From Pseudomonas sp. B21-048 (GTDB lineage: Bacteria; Pseudomonadota; Gammaproteobacteria; Pseudomonadales; Pseudomonadaceae), in the NCBI RefSeq assembly GCF_024748615.1, contig NZ_CP087168.1, positions 5,332,001 to 5,396,000 of the forward strand: DNA of 64,000 bases, written 5' to 3'. Made by a program: the position numbers and the translations under genes. Every line of letters begins with the position of its first letter. Position 1 is the stretch's first letter. Below the pieces are notes generated by a model that worked only from the letters and a program-made list of their open reading frames with translations, did no database searches and had not been told where the DNA came from. Of the stretch, positions 47,807-56,522 are shown in pieces.

Positions 47807-48613
47807 CTATTGCGCCCAGCGCAATTGCGTAGGCAGTGGTGAAACAGGTTCCGGTTCCGGCGGTTGGCCAGGCAGGGACAGCACACGGTTAAGCACTTCG
47901 GTTTCCAGCGCCGCCAGCCGATGGGAGCCACGGACCCGAGGGCGCGGCAGTTCCACATGCAGGTCGAGGCCGACTTCGCCCTCTTCAATCAGGATCACCC
48001 GATCGGCAATCGCCACCGCTTCGCTGACGTCGTGGGTCACCAGCAACACGGTGAAGCCATGCTGTTGCCAGAGCCGTTCGATCAGTTGCTGCATTTCAAT
48101 TCGGGTCAGGGCATCCAATGCGCCCAAGGGTTCGTCGAGCAACAACAAGCGTGGTTGATGAATCAGCGCGCGAGCCAGGGCCACACGCTGTTTTTGTCCG
48201 CCAGACAACGCTGCCGGCCACTCATTGGCGCGATCCGCCAGGCCGACCGTTTCCAGCGCTTGCAATGCTTGCGGCCGCCAGTCGCCTTTAAGCCCGAGAC
48301 CGACGTTGTCGATGATCTTTTTCCACGGCAGCAGACGTGCTTCCTGGAACATCAGCCGAGTGTCTTCCCGCGCATCACTGAGTGGCGCTGCGCCTGCAAG
48401 CAGCTCACCTCCCGTGGGCTTGTCGAGACCGGCGAGCAAGCGCAGCAAGGTGCTTTTGCCGCAGCCACTACGCCCGACCACCGCCACAAACTGCCCGGCC
48501 GGAATGTGCAGATCGATTTCACGCAACACTTGCCGCGAACCGAAGGTTTTTTGCAGCTTGCGCACCACCAGCGGAATGCCGTGCAGCAAGCGTGGAGGTT
48601 GTTGAGCCGTCAT
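47807..48613 (-). CDS. ssuB: Aliphatic sulfonate ABC transporter ATPase
   Basis: A 268-residue ATPase for sulfonate import. Walker A is [12 protein letters not shown], the signature is [15 protein letters not shown], Walker B is [12 protein letters not shown], and the switch His is in VTHDVSEAV. The start at 48613 ([21 protein letters not shown]) overlaps the ssuC stop by 4 bases. The frame extends to 48661 but inside ssuC. Confidence 0.95.
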   Translation of the reverse strand: MTAQQPPRLLHGIPLVVRKLQKTFGSRQVLREIDLHIPAGQFVAVVGRSGCGKSTLLRLLAGLDKPTGGELLAGAAPLSDAREDTRLMFQEARLLPWKKIIDNVGLGLKGDWRPQALQALETVGLADRANEWPAALSGGQKQRVALARALIHQPRLLLLDEPLGALDALTRIEMQQLIERLWQQHGFTVLLVTHDVSEAVAIADRVILIEEGEVGLDLHVELPRPRVRGSHRLAALETEVLNRVLSLPGQPPEPEPVSPLPTQLRWAQ

Positions 48614-49392
48614 GCGGCACCTCCCTTGGCAACCTGATAGGCCGGATGCCAGCGCAGCCACACACGTTCAAGCCCACGCGCCGCAAGATCGGCCAGCTTG
48701 CCGAGCACCGCGTACAAAAGAATCGCCAGCACCACCACGTCGGTCTGCAAGAACTCTCGGGCATTCATCGCCAGGTAGCCGATGCCCGAGCTCGCGGAAA
48801 TGGTTTCCGCCACGATCAATGTCAGCCACATAAAGCCCAACGCGAAACGCACACCGACCAGAATCGAAGGCAATGCACCCGGCAAGATCACTTGGCGAAA
48901 CAGGCTGAAACCGGACAAGCCATAACTGCGCGCCATCTCCACCAGCGCCGGATCGACGTTGCGGATACCGTGATACGTGTTGAGGTAGATCGGGAACACC
49001 GTGCCTAACGCCACCAGAAATACCTTCGCCGACTCGTCGATGCCGAACCACAGGATCACCAGTGGAATCAGCGCCAGGTGCGGTACGTTGCGGATCATCT
49101 GCACCGAACTGTCGAGCAGGCGTTCGCCCCATGTCGACAAGCCGGTGATGAAACCCAAGGTCAGGCCGATGCCGCCGCCAATGGCGAAACCGAGCGCCGC
49201 ACGCCAGCCGCTGATGGCCAGGTGGGTCCAGATTTCACCGCTGCTGACCAGGCTCACACCGGCCTCGATCACCGCGATGGGCGCCGGCAGAATCCGCGTC
49301 GACAACCAGCCCGCCGACACCGACAACTGCCATACCGCCAGCAACAAGACCGGCAACGCCCAGGGTGCAAGGTTGTGGAGGAGTTTCTTCAT
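48610..49392 (-). CDS. ssuC: Aliphatic sulfonate ABC transporter permease
   Basis: A 260-residue inner-membrane permease of the SsuC/TauC type. It has about six transmembrane segments and the EAA loop [36 protein letters not shown], which is strongly conserved in sulfonate permeases. It starts nine bases after the ssuD stop and overlaps ssuB. Confidence 0.95.
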   Translation of the reverse strand: MKKLLHNLAPWALPVLLLAVWQLSVSAGWLSTRILPAPIAVIEAGVSLVSSGEIWTHLAISGWRAALGFAIGGGIGLTLGFITGLSTWGERLLDSSVQMIRNVPHLALIPLVILWFGIDESAKVFLVALGTVFPIYLNTYHGIRNVDPALVEMARSYGLSGFSLFRQVILPGALPSILVGVRFALGFMWLTLIVAETISASSGIGYLAMNAREFLQTDVVVLAILLYAVLGKLADLAARGLERVWLRWHPAYQVAKGGAA

Positions 49393-49401
49393 GACAGCTC
49401 C

Positions 49402-50550
49402 TCAGCTCTGGGACGCTGCTTTGGGAAGAATGTCGTTGGCCACCATCTCGCCGAACGGGCTGACGTAACCGGCACTTTTCGGCAGCTCCGGGCGCTCGAT
49501 GTCCAGGTGAGGGAACAGCAACTCGGCCACCCGATAGGATTCTTCCAGGTGTGGATAACCGGAGAAGATGAACGTGTCGATGCCCAGGTCCGCATATTCC
49601 TTGACCCGAGCAGCCACGGTCGGACCATCGCCAACCAGCGCCGTACCGGCCCCGCCGCGCACCAGACCGACACCGGCCCAGAGGTTGGGGCTGACTTCCA
49701 GGTTATCGCGGCTGCCGCCATGCAAGGCGGCCATGCGTTGTTGGCCAACTGAATCGAAACGCCCCAAAGAAGCCTGGGCACGGGCGATGGTTTCATCATC
49801 CAGATGCGAGATCAGTCGATCCGACGCTTGCCAGGCCTCGGCATTGGTTTCACGCACGATCACGTGCAAGCGAATACCGAAGCGCACGGTGCGCCCGAGC
49901 TTCGCGGCTTTGGCACGAACCTGCGCGATTTTTTCTGCCACGGCGGCCGGTGGCTCGCCCCAGGTCAGGACCATTTCGACCTGTTCTGCCGCGAGGTCTT
50001 GCGCGGCTTCCGACGAGCCGCCGAAATACAGCGGCGGACGCGGTTGCTGGATCGGAGGATAGAGTAATTTGGCGCCCTTCACGCTGATGTGCTGACCGTC
50101 ATAGTCGACGGTTTCACCTTCCAGTACCCGGCGCCAGATGCGGGTGAACTCCACCGAGGCCTGATAGCGCTCTTCGTGACTGAGGAACAAACCGTCGCCG
50201 GCCAGTTCTTCCGGATCGCCACCGGTAACCAGGTTGAACAGCGCACGACCGCCAGACAAGCGATCCAGTGTCGCGGCCTGACGTGCCGCCACCGTCGGGG
50301 AAATGATCCCGGGGCGCAAGGCGACAAGGAATTTCAAACGCTGGGTCACCGGGATCAGCGATGCCGCCACCAGCCATGAGTCTTCGCAAGAGCGACCGGT
50401 TGGAATAAGTACCCCGCCGAAGCCCAGACGATCCGCCGCTTGCGCGACCTGTTGCAGGTAACCGTGGTCGACGGCGCGAGCGCCTTCGGCGGTGCCAAGG
50501 TAATGGCCATCGCCGTGGGTAGGCAGGAACCAGAAGATATTGAGGCTCAT
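49402..50550 (-). CDS. ssuD: FMNH2-dependent alkanesulfonate monooxygenase
   Basis: Cleaves the C-S bond of alkanesulfonates, giving aldehyde and sulfite, using FMNH2 made by SsuE. The 382-residue luciferase-like protein has the block [20 protein letters not shown] at the N-terminus, [16 protein letters not shown] and [29 protein letters not shown]. The start at 50550 fits the family and follows AAGGAG. The longer frame to 50592 adds 14 unlikely residues. Confidence 0.97.
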   Translation of the reverse strand: MSLNIFWFLPTHGDGHYLGTAEGARAVDHGYLQQVAQAADRLGFGGVLIPTGRSCEDSWLVAASLIPVTQRLKFLVALRPGIISPTVAARQAATLDRLSGGRALFNLVTGGDPEELAGDGLFLSHEERYQASVEFTRIWRRVLEGETVDYDGQHISVKGAKLLYPPIQQPRPPLYFGGSSEAAQDLAAEQVEMVLTWGEPPAAVAEKIAQVRAKAAKLGRTVRFGIRLHVIVRETNAEAWQASDRLISHLDDETIARAQASLGRFDSVGQQRMAALHGGSRDNLEVSPNLWAGVGLVRGGAGTALVGDGPTVAARVKEYADLGIDTFIFSGYPHLEESYRVAELLFPHLDIERPELPKSAGYVSPFGEMVANDILPKAASQS

Positions 50551-50575
50551 GGAGTGGTCTCCTTGGGAAGTCGAA

Positions 50576-51541
50576 TTACGGCGCTTTGGCAACGGCGGCC
50601 GGTGGCGTCCAGATCACGTCTTTGATGCTCAAGGGGTTGGGAATCAACTTGAGCTGGTAGAAGCTGTCGGCGATTTTTTGCTGGGCCGCGACGACTTCCG
50701 GCGTAAGGAACAGCGCGCCATAACCCTGGCGTTTCACCGAGGTCAGGGTGATGTCCGCTGGCAGGCCGAGCAGTGGCGAAACTTGTTGGGTCACCTCGAT
50801 GGGATTGGCCTTGGACCACTCGCCAACCGCGCGCACTTCTTCCACCAGCGCCTTGATCACTTCAGGGTTTTTCTGCGCGTAGGGTTTGGTCGCCAGGTAG
50901 AACTGGTGGTTGTCGACGAGGCCCTTGCCATCGCGCAGGGTGCGCGCTTGCAATTGCTGTTCGGCGGCGGCCTGATACGGGTCCCAGATCACCCAGGCAT
51001 CGACACTGCCACGCTCGAACGCGGCGCGGGCATCGGCGGGGGGCAGGAACACGGTCTGGATGTCGGTGTATTTGAGGCCGTCGTCTTCAAGCGCACGCAC
51101 CAGCAAGTAGTGCACGTTGGAGCCTTTGTTGAGCACGATTTTTTTGCCCTTGAGGTCCTGCACCGATTGGATCGGCGAACCCTTCGGCACCAGGATCGCT
51201 TCGCTGTGGGGCGCTGGTGGCTCATAGGCGACATAGAGCAGATCGGCACCGGCCGCCTGAGCGAACACGGGCGGCGTTTCACCGGTGACACCAAAATCGA
51301 TGGAGCCGACGTTCAGGCCTTCGAGCAGTTGCGGGCCACCGGGGAATTCAGTCCATTGCACGTCTACGCCTTGGGCGGCGAGGCGTTTTTCGAGTGTGCC
51401 TTTGGCTTTGACCAGCACCAGGGTGCCATATTTTTGATAGCCGATTCTTAAGGTCTCGGCTTGAGCTTGGGTAATGACGCCGAAGGACACAGCCGCAGCA
51501 AACAGAGCGACCAGACCACGACGCAAAATGACAGGGCGCAT
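50576..51541 (-). CDS. ssuA: Aliphatic sulfonate-binding periplasmic protein
   Basis: A 321-residue SsuA/TauA-type binding protein that delivers sulfonates to SsuBC. The signal peptide ([28 protein letters not shown]) is followed by [67 protein letters not shown] is the domain core. The GGAGAG ribosome site is good. It lies between ssuE and ssuD. Confidence 0.96.
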   Translation of the reverse strand: MRPVILRRGLVALFAAAVSFGVITQAQAETLRIGYQKYGTLVLVKAKGTLEKRLAAQGVDVQWTEFPGGPQLLEGLNVGSIDFGVTGETPPVFAQAAGADLLYVAYEPPAPHSEAILVPKGSPIQSVQDLKGKKIVLNKGSNVHYLLVRALEDDGLKYTDIQTVFLPPADARAAFERGSVDAWVIWDPYQAAAEQQLQARTLRDGKGLVDNHQFYLATKPYAQKNPEVIKALVEEVRAVGEWSKANPIEVTQQVSPLLGLPADITLTSVKRQGYGALFLTPEVVAAQQKIADSFYQLKLIPNPLSIKDVIWTPPAAVAKAP

Positions 51542-51644
51542 GGCGCTCTCCTTTTTTGCAGTTGGGTTTTGGCTGCACCTGCTTGCCCGTTAGCGGGCCA
51601 GTAAGGTGGAGTACATCAAATATGGGCGTGGCTTGAGTGCTGGC

Positions 51645-52238
51645 TTAAATGCCCCAGCGAGCACTCAACAAACGTTCGTTCAACAGGTTCGGATCGAGCG
51701 GCTTGGGCCGACGAGCCATGGCGCTGAAAAACTGCTCCAGCGCTTCAAACAATCGTTGCGCTAGTTCCGGCGCCAACTGCGCCTGGGCGCTGCCTTCGCC
51801 ATAAGCGATCTGGCTGTCCACGGCGAAAATTCCCTGGAGCATTTCCTGGGCTTTCAGTGCCGACAGCACCGGCTTGAGCGCGTAATCCACCGCCAGCATG
51901 TGGGCGATGCTGCCGCCAGTAGCCATCGGCAGAACAACCTTATGGCTCAGGGCGCGTTCGGGCAGCAGATCGAGTACCGTTTTCAGCGCGCCAGAGAACG
52001 ACGCTTTGTAAACCGGTGTGGCAATCAGCAAGCCATCGGCGTTTTCAATCTGTTGCAACAGGTCGATCACCTTCGGGCTGTCGAAGCGTGCGTATAGCAA
52101 ATCTTCGGCCGGGAAATCCCGTACCTGGTAATTCACCACTTCCACCCCTTGTTCTTGCAACCAGCGTCGCGAGCGCTCCAGCAAAACCCCGGAACGGGAG
52201 CGCGGGCTGGGACTGCCACCGAGTGAGACGACCAGCAT
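51645..52238 (-). CDS. ssuE: NAD(P)H-dependent FMN reductase
   Basis: A 197-residue flavin reductase that supplies FMNH2 to SsuD. The FMN-binding N-terminus reads [21 protein letters not shown] and [25 protein letters not shown] is the second flavin-site block. Ribosome site AAGGAA. It is the first surviving gene of the ssu operon. In related pseudomonads lsfA lies just upstream, and here only its ends remain. Confidence 0.94.
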   Translation of the reverse strand: MLVVSLGGSPSPRSRSGVLLERSRRWLQEQGVEVVNYQVRDFPAEDLLYARFDSPKVIDLLQQIENADGLLIATPVYKASFSGALKTVLDLLPERALSHKVVLPMATGGSIAHMLAVDYALKPVLSALKAQEMLQGIFAVDSQIAYGEGSAQAQLAPELAQRLFEALEQFFSAMARRPKPLDPNLLNERLLSARWGI

Positions 52239-52337
52239 TCAGACAATTCCTTGAGCGGTGTTGGCGATTCGCGGCTTGCAATTTCGCGTTGATGGAGTGA
52301 CCTTAACAGGTGATTTATATATCCATAAATCATATTT

Positions 52338-52364
52338 ATTCATTTGGTTATATCTTAAATGAAT
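52338..52364. promoter_or_regulatory. Candidate LysR-type operator upstream of ssuE
   Basis: Arms ATTCATTT (52338-52345) and AAATGAAT (52357-52364) are exact complements 11 bases apart, giving the T-N11-A dyad of LysR-type regulators such as CysB. The surrounding 80 bases are markedly AT-rich, unlike their neighbourhood, as promoters of sulfate-starvation genes often are. It is centred about 110 bases before ssuE. Confidence 0.6.
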
Positions 52365-52387
52365 ATAAGAATTGGCTTTTTTCAGGC

Positions 52388-52412
52388 AAAAAAATAGGCC
52401 GTCGAAACGGCC
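52388..52412 (-). terminator. Intrinsic terminator, probably of the former lsfA
   Basis: On the minus strand a 6-bp stem GGCCGT/ACGGCC around a short loop is followed by a run of seven T. Its position between the lsfA remnant and ssuE suggests it is the old lsfA terminator, left when the body of the gene was lost. Confidence 0.75.
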
Positions 52413-52437
52413 CGAAATCTCCTGCTTTGGTGGACTT

Positions 52438-52506
52438 ATCGTTCCCACGCTCTGCGTGGGAATGCATCCATGGACGCTCCGCGCCCACTATGACGCAGAG
52501 CGTCAC
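52438..52506. repeat. GATCGTTCCCACGC-type palindromic repeat, half copy
   Basis: ATCGTTCCCACGC to the inner GACGCAGAGCGTCA is present, but the last third of the unit is absent. The break runs directly into the lsfA remnant. The repeat supplies the stop codon (TGA) of the remaining 23-codon frame. Confidence 0.88.
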
Positions 52507-52574
52507 GGACGGAGGGTGCCGGCGCTGGAATCCTGTTCGAAATCGGGGGCGATATCGCCGAGTCTGAGGCTCAT
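52503..52574 (-). pseudogene. lsfA: 5' remnant of lsfA (1-Cys peroxiredoxin)
   Basis: Only the first 22-23 codons are left: ATG at 52574 gives MSLRLGDIAPDFEQDSSAGT, then LRP and a TGA formed by the abutting repeat. This start is the invariant N-terminus of LsfA, a peroxiredoxin of about 212 residues made under sulfate limitation and encoded upstream of ssuE in P. putida as I recall. A strong AAGGAG site 7 bases upstream survives. The peroxidatic Cys region is gone. The fragment may still be transcribed and translated as a 23-residue peptide. Confidence 0.85.
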
Positions 52575-52639
52575 GGTGCTGCTCCTTGGGAGTGCTTGTT
52601 TGAGCTGAACTTTGCCTGCATTCCTTAGAGATTAAAAAG

Positions 52640-52690
52640 AATAAATATCGATTTATTTAGATCACAAGTGAATATTAAATATCTGTTCAC
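52640..52690. promoter_or_regulatory. AT-rich dyads in the former lsfA promoter
   Basis: Two dyads lie upstream of the lsfA remnant: AATAAAT/ATTTATT around ATCG (52640-52657), and GTGAA/TTCAC 13 bases apart (52668-52690). They are probably the leftover control region of lsfA. No gene follows on either strand that would now use them. Confidence 0.4.
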
Positions 52691-52808
52691 TGGACCTGAA
52701 TAGCCATCGATACGAACATCGATCACAAGGTTCGAGAAGGCCTTGAGTTGCTGCAAAAAAGGGGAATTTCAAGGAGGGTTTACGGGGGTGAGCCCACCTT
52801 GAAAACGC

Positions 52809-52848
52809 AAAAGCCCCGCCCGGCGTGATGCCGGGCGGGGCTTTTTTT
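52809..52848. terminator. Bidirectional terminator of the porin gene
   Basis: A perfect 15-bp stem AAAGCCCCGCCCGGC and complement around GTGAT. It is followed by TTTT on the plus strand and CTTTTGCGTTTTC on the minus strand, 22 bases after the porin stop. Confidence 0.92.
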
Positions 52849-52870
52849 ACGTTCGGTTACGCGAGTGCTG

Positions 52871-54235
52871 TTACAACAGCGGGATCGAGTAGCTGACGAT
52901 AAGACGGTTTTCGTCCTGGTCGCGCTGACCTGGAACGTCGTTGCGCCACATGGCGTTTTTCCAGGTGAGGCCCAGGTTTTTCAGCGGACCTTCTGGCACT
53001 ACGTAAGCCAGGGTCAGGTCACGTTCCCACTCCGAACGGCCGGAACCGGCGACAGCAGTGCTGGTGCTGCTGATGGTATCGATGTTGTCACCACGTAGGT
53101 AAACGATACCGGCAGTAGCGCCCGGCAGACCAACCTTGGCGAAGTCATACGAGTAGCGAGCTTGCCAGGTACGTTCGCCGGCACGGGCGAACTTGGCGAT
53201 CTGCATGTCGGTAGTCAGGTAAGCCGACGAGCCGTCACCCTGGTTCAGCCAAGGGAAGTCGCTGCTGCCGTTGCTGACCTGATAACCGCCACCGAAAGTG
53301 TGACCGGCAACGGTGTACAGGAATAGGCCGCTATACAGGTTGTTGTCGACCTTGCCTTTACCACCACGGAAGCCCTGATAGTTACCGGAGCTGTAGTAAG
53401 CCGAGTCATGGCCGTTGGCACCATCATCGGAGCTGTTGAAGTAACGCAAGTCAGACTTCAACACTCCAGGACCGATCGACCAGTTGTGAACCAGGCCCAG
53501 GAAGTGTTGCTTGTAAAAGTCTTCCAGGTTGCCGTAGTAGTACTGGGCAGTCAGGTCTTTGGTGATTTTGTAGTCACCACCACCGTAAATGAACTTGTTG
53601 CTGTCACGACCGGCAGCGGTGTGAGCGTTTGCACCAGCGATCGACAACTCTTCGTTGTTGCTGGAGTTACGGCCCTTGGCGTGCTCGATCTGACCGCCGA
53701 CCAGTGTCAGGTCTTTGATGTCGTTCGAGGTGATCTGACCGCCCTGGAAGGTTTGCGGCAGCAGACGACCGTCGTTGGTCACGATCACTGGCAGTTTTGG
53801 CTGCAGGGTGCCCAATTTCAGTTCGGTCTGGGAAATCTTGGCTTTGGCTGTCAGGCCCAGGCTGGAGAAGTTATCAACCGCTTCGCCGTTGGATTTGCTT
53901 GGGAAAACAGTGCCGCCGTAAGAAGTCGAAGTGGCACCGTTGGTACCGCCGCCCGAGTCCAGACGCACGCCCAGCAGGCCGATGGCATCGATACCGAAGC
54001 CGACAGTGCCTTGGGTGTAGCCGGAAGTGAAGCGCAGGTCGAAACCTTGACCCCATTCTTCGTTCTTGTTTTGAACGCCAGAAGCCGTGCTCGCAGCGGA
54101 ATCACGGTTATCGGTGTTGATGTAGAAGTTACGCAGCCCCAATGTAGCCTTGCTGTCTTCGATGAAACCAGCGGCGCCTGCCTGCTGCGCCAAAACCCCT
54201 ACGGCCACAGCCAGGGCCAAGGTGGACTTCTTCAT
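52871..54235 (-). CDS. OprD-family outer membrane porin
   Basis: A 454-residue outer-membrane beta-barrel of the OprD family with signal peptide MKKSTLALAVAVGVLAQQAGA. It begins AGFIEDSKATLGLRNFYINTDNR, has GFGIDAIGLLGVRLDSGGG and LGTLQPKLPVIVTNDGRLLPQTFQGGQI, and ends VSYSIPLL, all typical of the group. OprD family members take specific substrates. Its place between the ssu and tau genes suggests uptake of sulfur compounds (OprE-like), which is inference. Codon use is highly biased, as in abundant proteins. Confidence 0.9.
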   Translation of the reverse strand: MKKSTLALAVAVGVLAQQAGAAGFIEDSKATLGLRNFYINTDNRDSAASTASGVQNKNEEWGQGFDLRFTSGYTQGTVGFGIDAIGLLGVRLDSGGGTNGATSTSYGGTVFPSKSNGEAVDNFSSLGLTAKAKISQTELKLGTLQPKLPVIVTNDGRLLPQTFQGGQITSNDIKDLTLVGGQIEHAKGRNSSNNEELSIAGANAHTAAGRDSNKFIYGGGDYKITKDLTAQYYYGNLEDFYKQHFLGLVHNWSIGPGVLKSDLRYFNSSDDGANGHDSAYYSSGNYQGFRGGKGKVDNNLYSGLFLYTVAGHTFGGGYQVSNGSSDFPWLNQGDGSSAYLTTDMQIAKFARAGERTWQARYSYDFAKVGLPGATAGIVYLRGDNIDTISSTSTAVAGSGRSEWERDLTLAYVVPEGPLKNLGLTWKNAMWRNDVPGQRDQDENRLIVSYSIPLL

Positions 54236-54595
54236 TGTTTCGCTCCTCTCGTTCTAATTTTTGTGTTCTTTGGTCTCGGGTCTAACGCCCGGATCCACAG
54301 ATGCGCGATTAGCGCCAGACCACGACTCAATCGTAACCCTGTGTGATACGACTAAGGTCTAACCGCAGTGATTTGGTCCCTGCAGGGTAATGAGCTCCTC
54401 ATAAACCCAAAAAGAATTGTTTAATTCTTTTTAATGCCATTTAGGAATATAGCTCGCTACTGATGATCCGAGCCTGGACACAAGGTATCGGCTCATAAGC
54501 TAATTCCTAAATGGTATTTGTTCGCCATTTTTTAGATCGATTAGCTTTCGACGCATCCCCTATACGTCAATCACTTTCGAAAAGGCGACGCCATC
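54236..54595. promoter_or_regulatory. Divergent porin/tauA intergenic region with 12-bp inverted repeat
   Basis: This 360-base region has no gene. It holds an exact 12-bp inverted repeat CCATTTAGGAAT (54437-54448) and ATTCCTAAATGG (54503-54514), 54 bases apart, in an AT-rich setting. It may once have controlled both the porin and tauA. No other structure stands out. Confidence 0.45.
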
Positions 54596-54892
54596 ATGAC
54601 CAGACGCGCACTATCCAGTCAATTTGTTACAGTTTGTGTATCGCTGATATTTTCTTTTTCCGCCCAAGCAGACACGCTCACCGTCGGTTATCAAACCGGT
54701 ATCGACCCCAGTAAAGTCCCTCAGGCTGATGGTGTTTACGAGAAAACCCTTGGCCAGAAAATTGATCCCACTACGTCGATTCAGTACCGGTGCAGAAAAT
54801 CGCCAAACTGACCGGTGCCGGAGCAAGGGAAGGTCGAGACGGTGCTGCCGGATTATTCGCCGTACGTCAGCGCGAAATTCGTCACTGAGTAA
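54596..54892 (+). pseudogene. tauA: Remnant of tauA (taurine-binding protein) with two internal deletions
   Basis: Three pieces of a taurine-binding protein of about 325 residues survive in order. The first (54596 to about 54766) reads signal peptide, then ADTLTVGYQTGIDPSKVPQA and DGVYEKTLGQKID. The second (54778-54820) reads PVQKIAKLTGA in another frame. The third (54821-54892) ends VLPDYSPYVSAKFVTE and TAA, back in the first frame. A stop arises at 54809 in the start frame. No tauB, tauC or tauD follows; argA comes next. Confidence 0.9.
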
Positions 54893-54903
54893 CACGCAGA
54901 ACC

Positions 54904-55051
54904 TGTGGCGAGGGAGCTTGCTCCCGCTGGACCGGGCTGGCGCTCCAGGCCGGAGGACTCCCAAACCCGACAACGCGGTAAATCAGTCATAACGCGTTTA
55001 TTGGTTTTGGGGCCGCTTCGCAGCCCAGCGGGAGCAAGCTCCCTCGCCACA
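54904..55051. repeat. REP-type inverted repeat downstream of tauA remnant
   Basis: Perfect 27-base arms (54904-54930 and 55025-55051) with core GGCGAGGGAGCTTGCTCCCG, separated by about 94 bases containing a further inverted stretch. It lies exactly where tauB would begin if the taurine genes were intact, next to convergent argA. Confidence 0.9.
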
Positions 55052-55076
55052 AAAGCCAACACGGACAGCCACCCAG

Positions 55077-56375
55077 TCAGAGGGCTTTTTCGAAGATCTT
55101 CGAATTTCGCTGGTAGTTGTAAAGCGACGCTCGCGCCGACGGCAGGCGTTCGACGCTGCTCGGCACGAAGCCCCGCTCACGAAACCAGTGAGCCGTCCGG
55201 GTGGTCAGCACGAACAAGGTTTTCAGCCCCTGAGCCCGGGCACGGGTTTCGATGCGCTCCAGCAGTTCATCGCCGCGACCGCCATGGCGGTACTCCGGGT
55301 TCACCGCCAGACACGCCAACTCCCCAGCATCCGAATCGGCAATCTGATACAGCGCCGCGCAGGCGATGATCATGCCTTCGCGTTCGACCACGCTGAACTG
55401 CTCGATCTCACGCTCCAGCACCTCACGGGAACGGCGCACCAGAATCCCCTGCTCTTCCAGCGGGCTGATCAAGTCCAGCAAACCACCGACGTCTTCGATG
55501 GCTGCCTCGCGCACAACTTCGAATTGCTCCTGCGCCACCAGCGTACCGCCACCGTCACGGGTGAACAGTTCGGTCAGCAGCGCACCATCTTCGGCGTAAC
55601 TGACGATGTGACTGCGCGCCACCCCGCCCCGGCACGCTTCAGCGGCAGCGTCCAGCAGCTCGGACTGATAATTGTTGCCCAGACGTTGCAAATGCGCCGG
55701 CACTTGCTGCGGGCGCAATTCGCGAACCAGACGACCATTTTCATCGATCAAGCCCAGATCGGCGCCGAACAGCAGCAGCTTGTCCGCCCCCAGATCAATA
55801 GCTGCGCGGGTGGCGACATCTTCGCAAGCGAGGTTGAAGATCTCACCGGTCGGCGAGTAACCCAACGGCGACAACAGCACGATGGAGCGCTCGTCCAACA
55901 GGCGATTGATGCCCTTGCGATCGACCCGGCGCACTTCGCCGGTGTGGTGATAGTCGACACCTTCAAGTACGCCGATTGGCCGCGCAGTAACCAGATTGCC
56001 GCCGGCCACCCGCAGGCGTGAGCCCTGCATCGGCGACGAGGCCATGTCCATGGACAGCCGCGCTTCGATAGCGATGCGCAGTTGGCCGACCGCATCGATC
56101 ACACACTCAAGCGTCGCCGCATCGGTGATGCGCATGCCATGGTGGTAATGCGGGGTCAGGCCGCGAGCGGCGAGACGGGTTTCAATTTGCGGACGCGAAC
56201 CGTGAACCAGCACCAGACGCACGCCCAGGCTGTGCAGCAGCACCAGATCGTGGACGATATTGCCGAAGTTCGGGTGCTCCACGCCGTCGCCGGGCAGCAT
56301 GACGACGAAGGTGCAATCGCGGTGGGCGTTGATGTAAGGCGAAGCGTGACGAAGCCAATTGACGTATTCGGGCAT
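55077..56375 (-). CDS. argA: Amino-acid N-acetyltransferase
   Basis: Makes N-acetylglutamate from glutamate and acetyl-CoA, the first step of arginine synthesis, with arginine feedback. The 432-residue classical form joins an N-terminal amino-acid-kinase-like domain (FVVMLPGDGVEHPNFGNIVHDLVLLHSLG, LVLVHGSRPQIE) to a C-terminal GNAT domain (LACLAVNPEYRHGGRGDELLERIE, with the acetyl-CoA loop). It starts MPEYVNWLRHASPYINAHRDCTFV, as in Pseudomonas. argE lies 147 bases upstream on the same strand. Confidence 0.97.
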   Translation of the reverse strand: MPEYVNWLRHASPYINAHRDCTFVVMLPGDGVEHPNFGNIVHDLVLLHSLGVRLVLVHGSRPQIETRLAARGLTPHYHHGMRITDAATLECVIDAVGQLRIAIEARLSMDMASSPMQGSRLRVAGGNLVTARPIGVLEGVDYHHTGEVRRVDRKGINRLLDERSIVLLSPLGYSPTGEIFNLACEDVATRAAIDLGADKLLLFGADLGLIDENGRLVRELRPQQVPAHLQRLGNNYQSELLDAAAEACRGGVARSHIVSYAEDGALLTELFTRDGGGTLVAQEQFEVVREAAIEDVGGLLDLISPLEEQGILVRRSREVLEREIEQFSVVEREGMIIACAALYQIADSDAGELACLAVNPEYRHGGRGDELLERIETRARAQGLKTLFVLTTRTAHWFRERGFVPSSVERLPSARASLYNYQRNSKIFEKAL

Positions 56376-56522
56376 GAACCTGGGCCTGTAATAAATAGCA
56401 GCCGAAAAAAGGGTAAAGCAGTAAACGCACAGCGGGCTGATGGTTATCGTCGGAACAGGCTTGGCGACACGCGCGCTCTCCTCATGAATACGGGTTGGGA
56501 CATCGGCAATTTATACACGCTC

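Noticed and set aside
52372..52608. Short plus-strand frames between ssuE and the porin
   Set aside because: They cross the terminator, the half repeat and the lsfA remnant; the same repeat gives similar frames at every copy.
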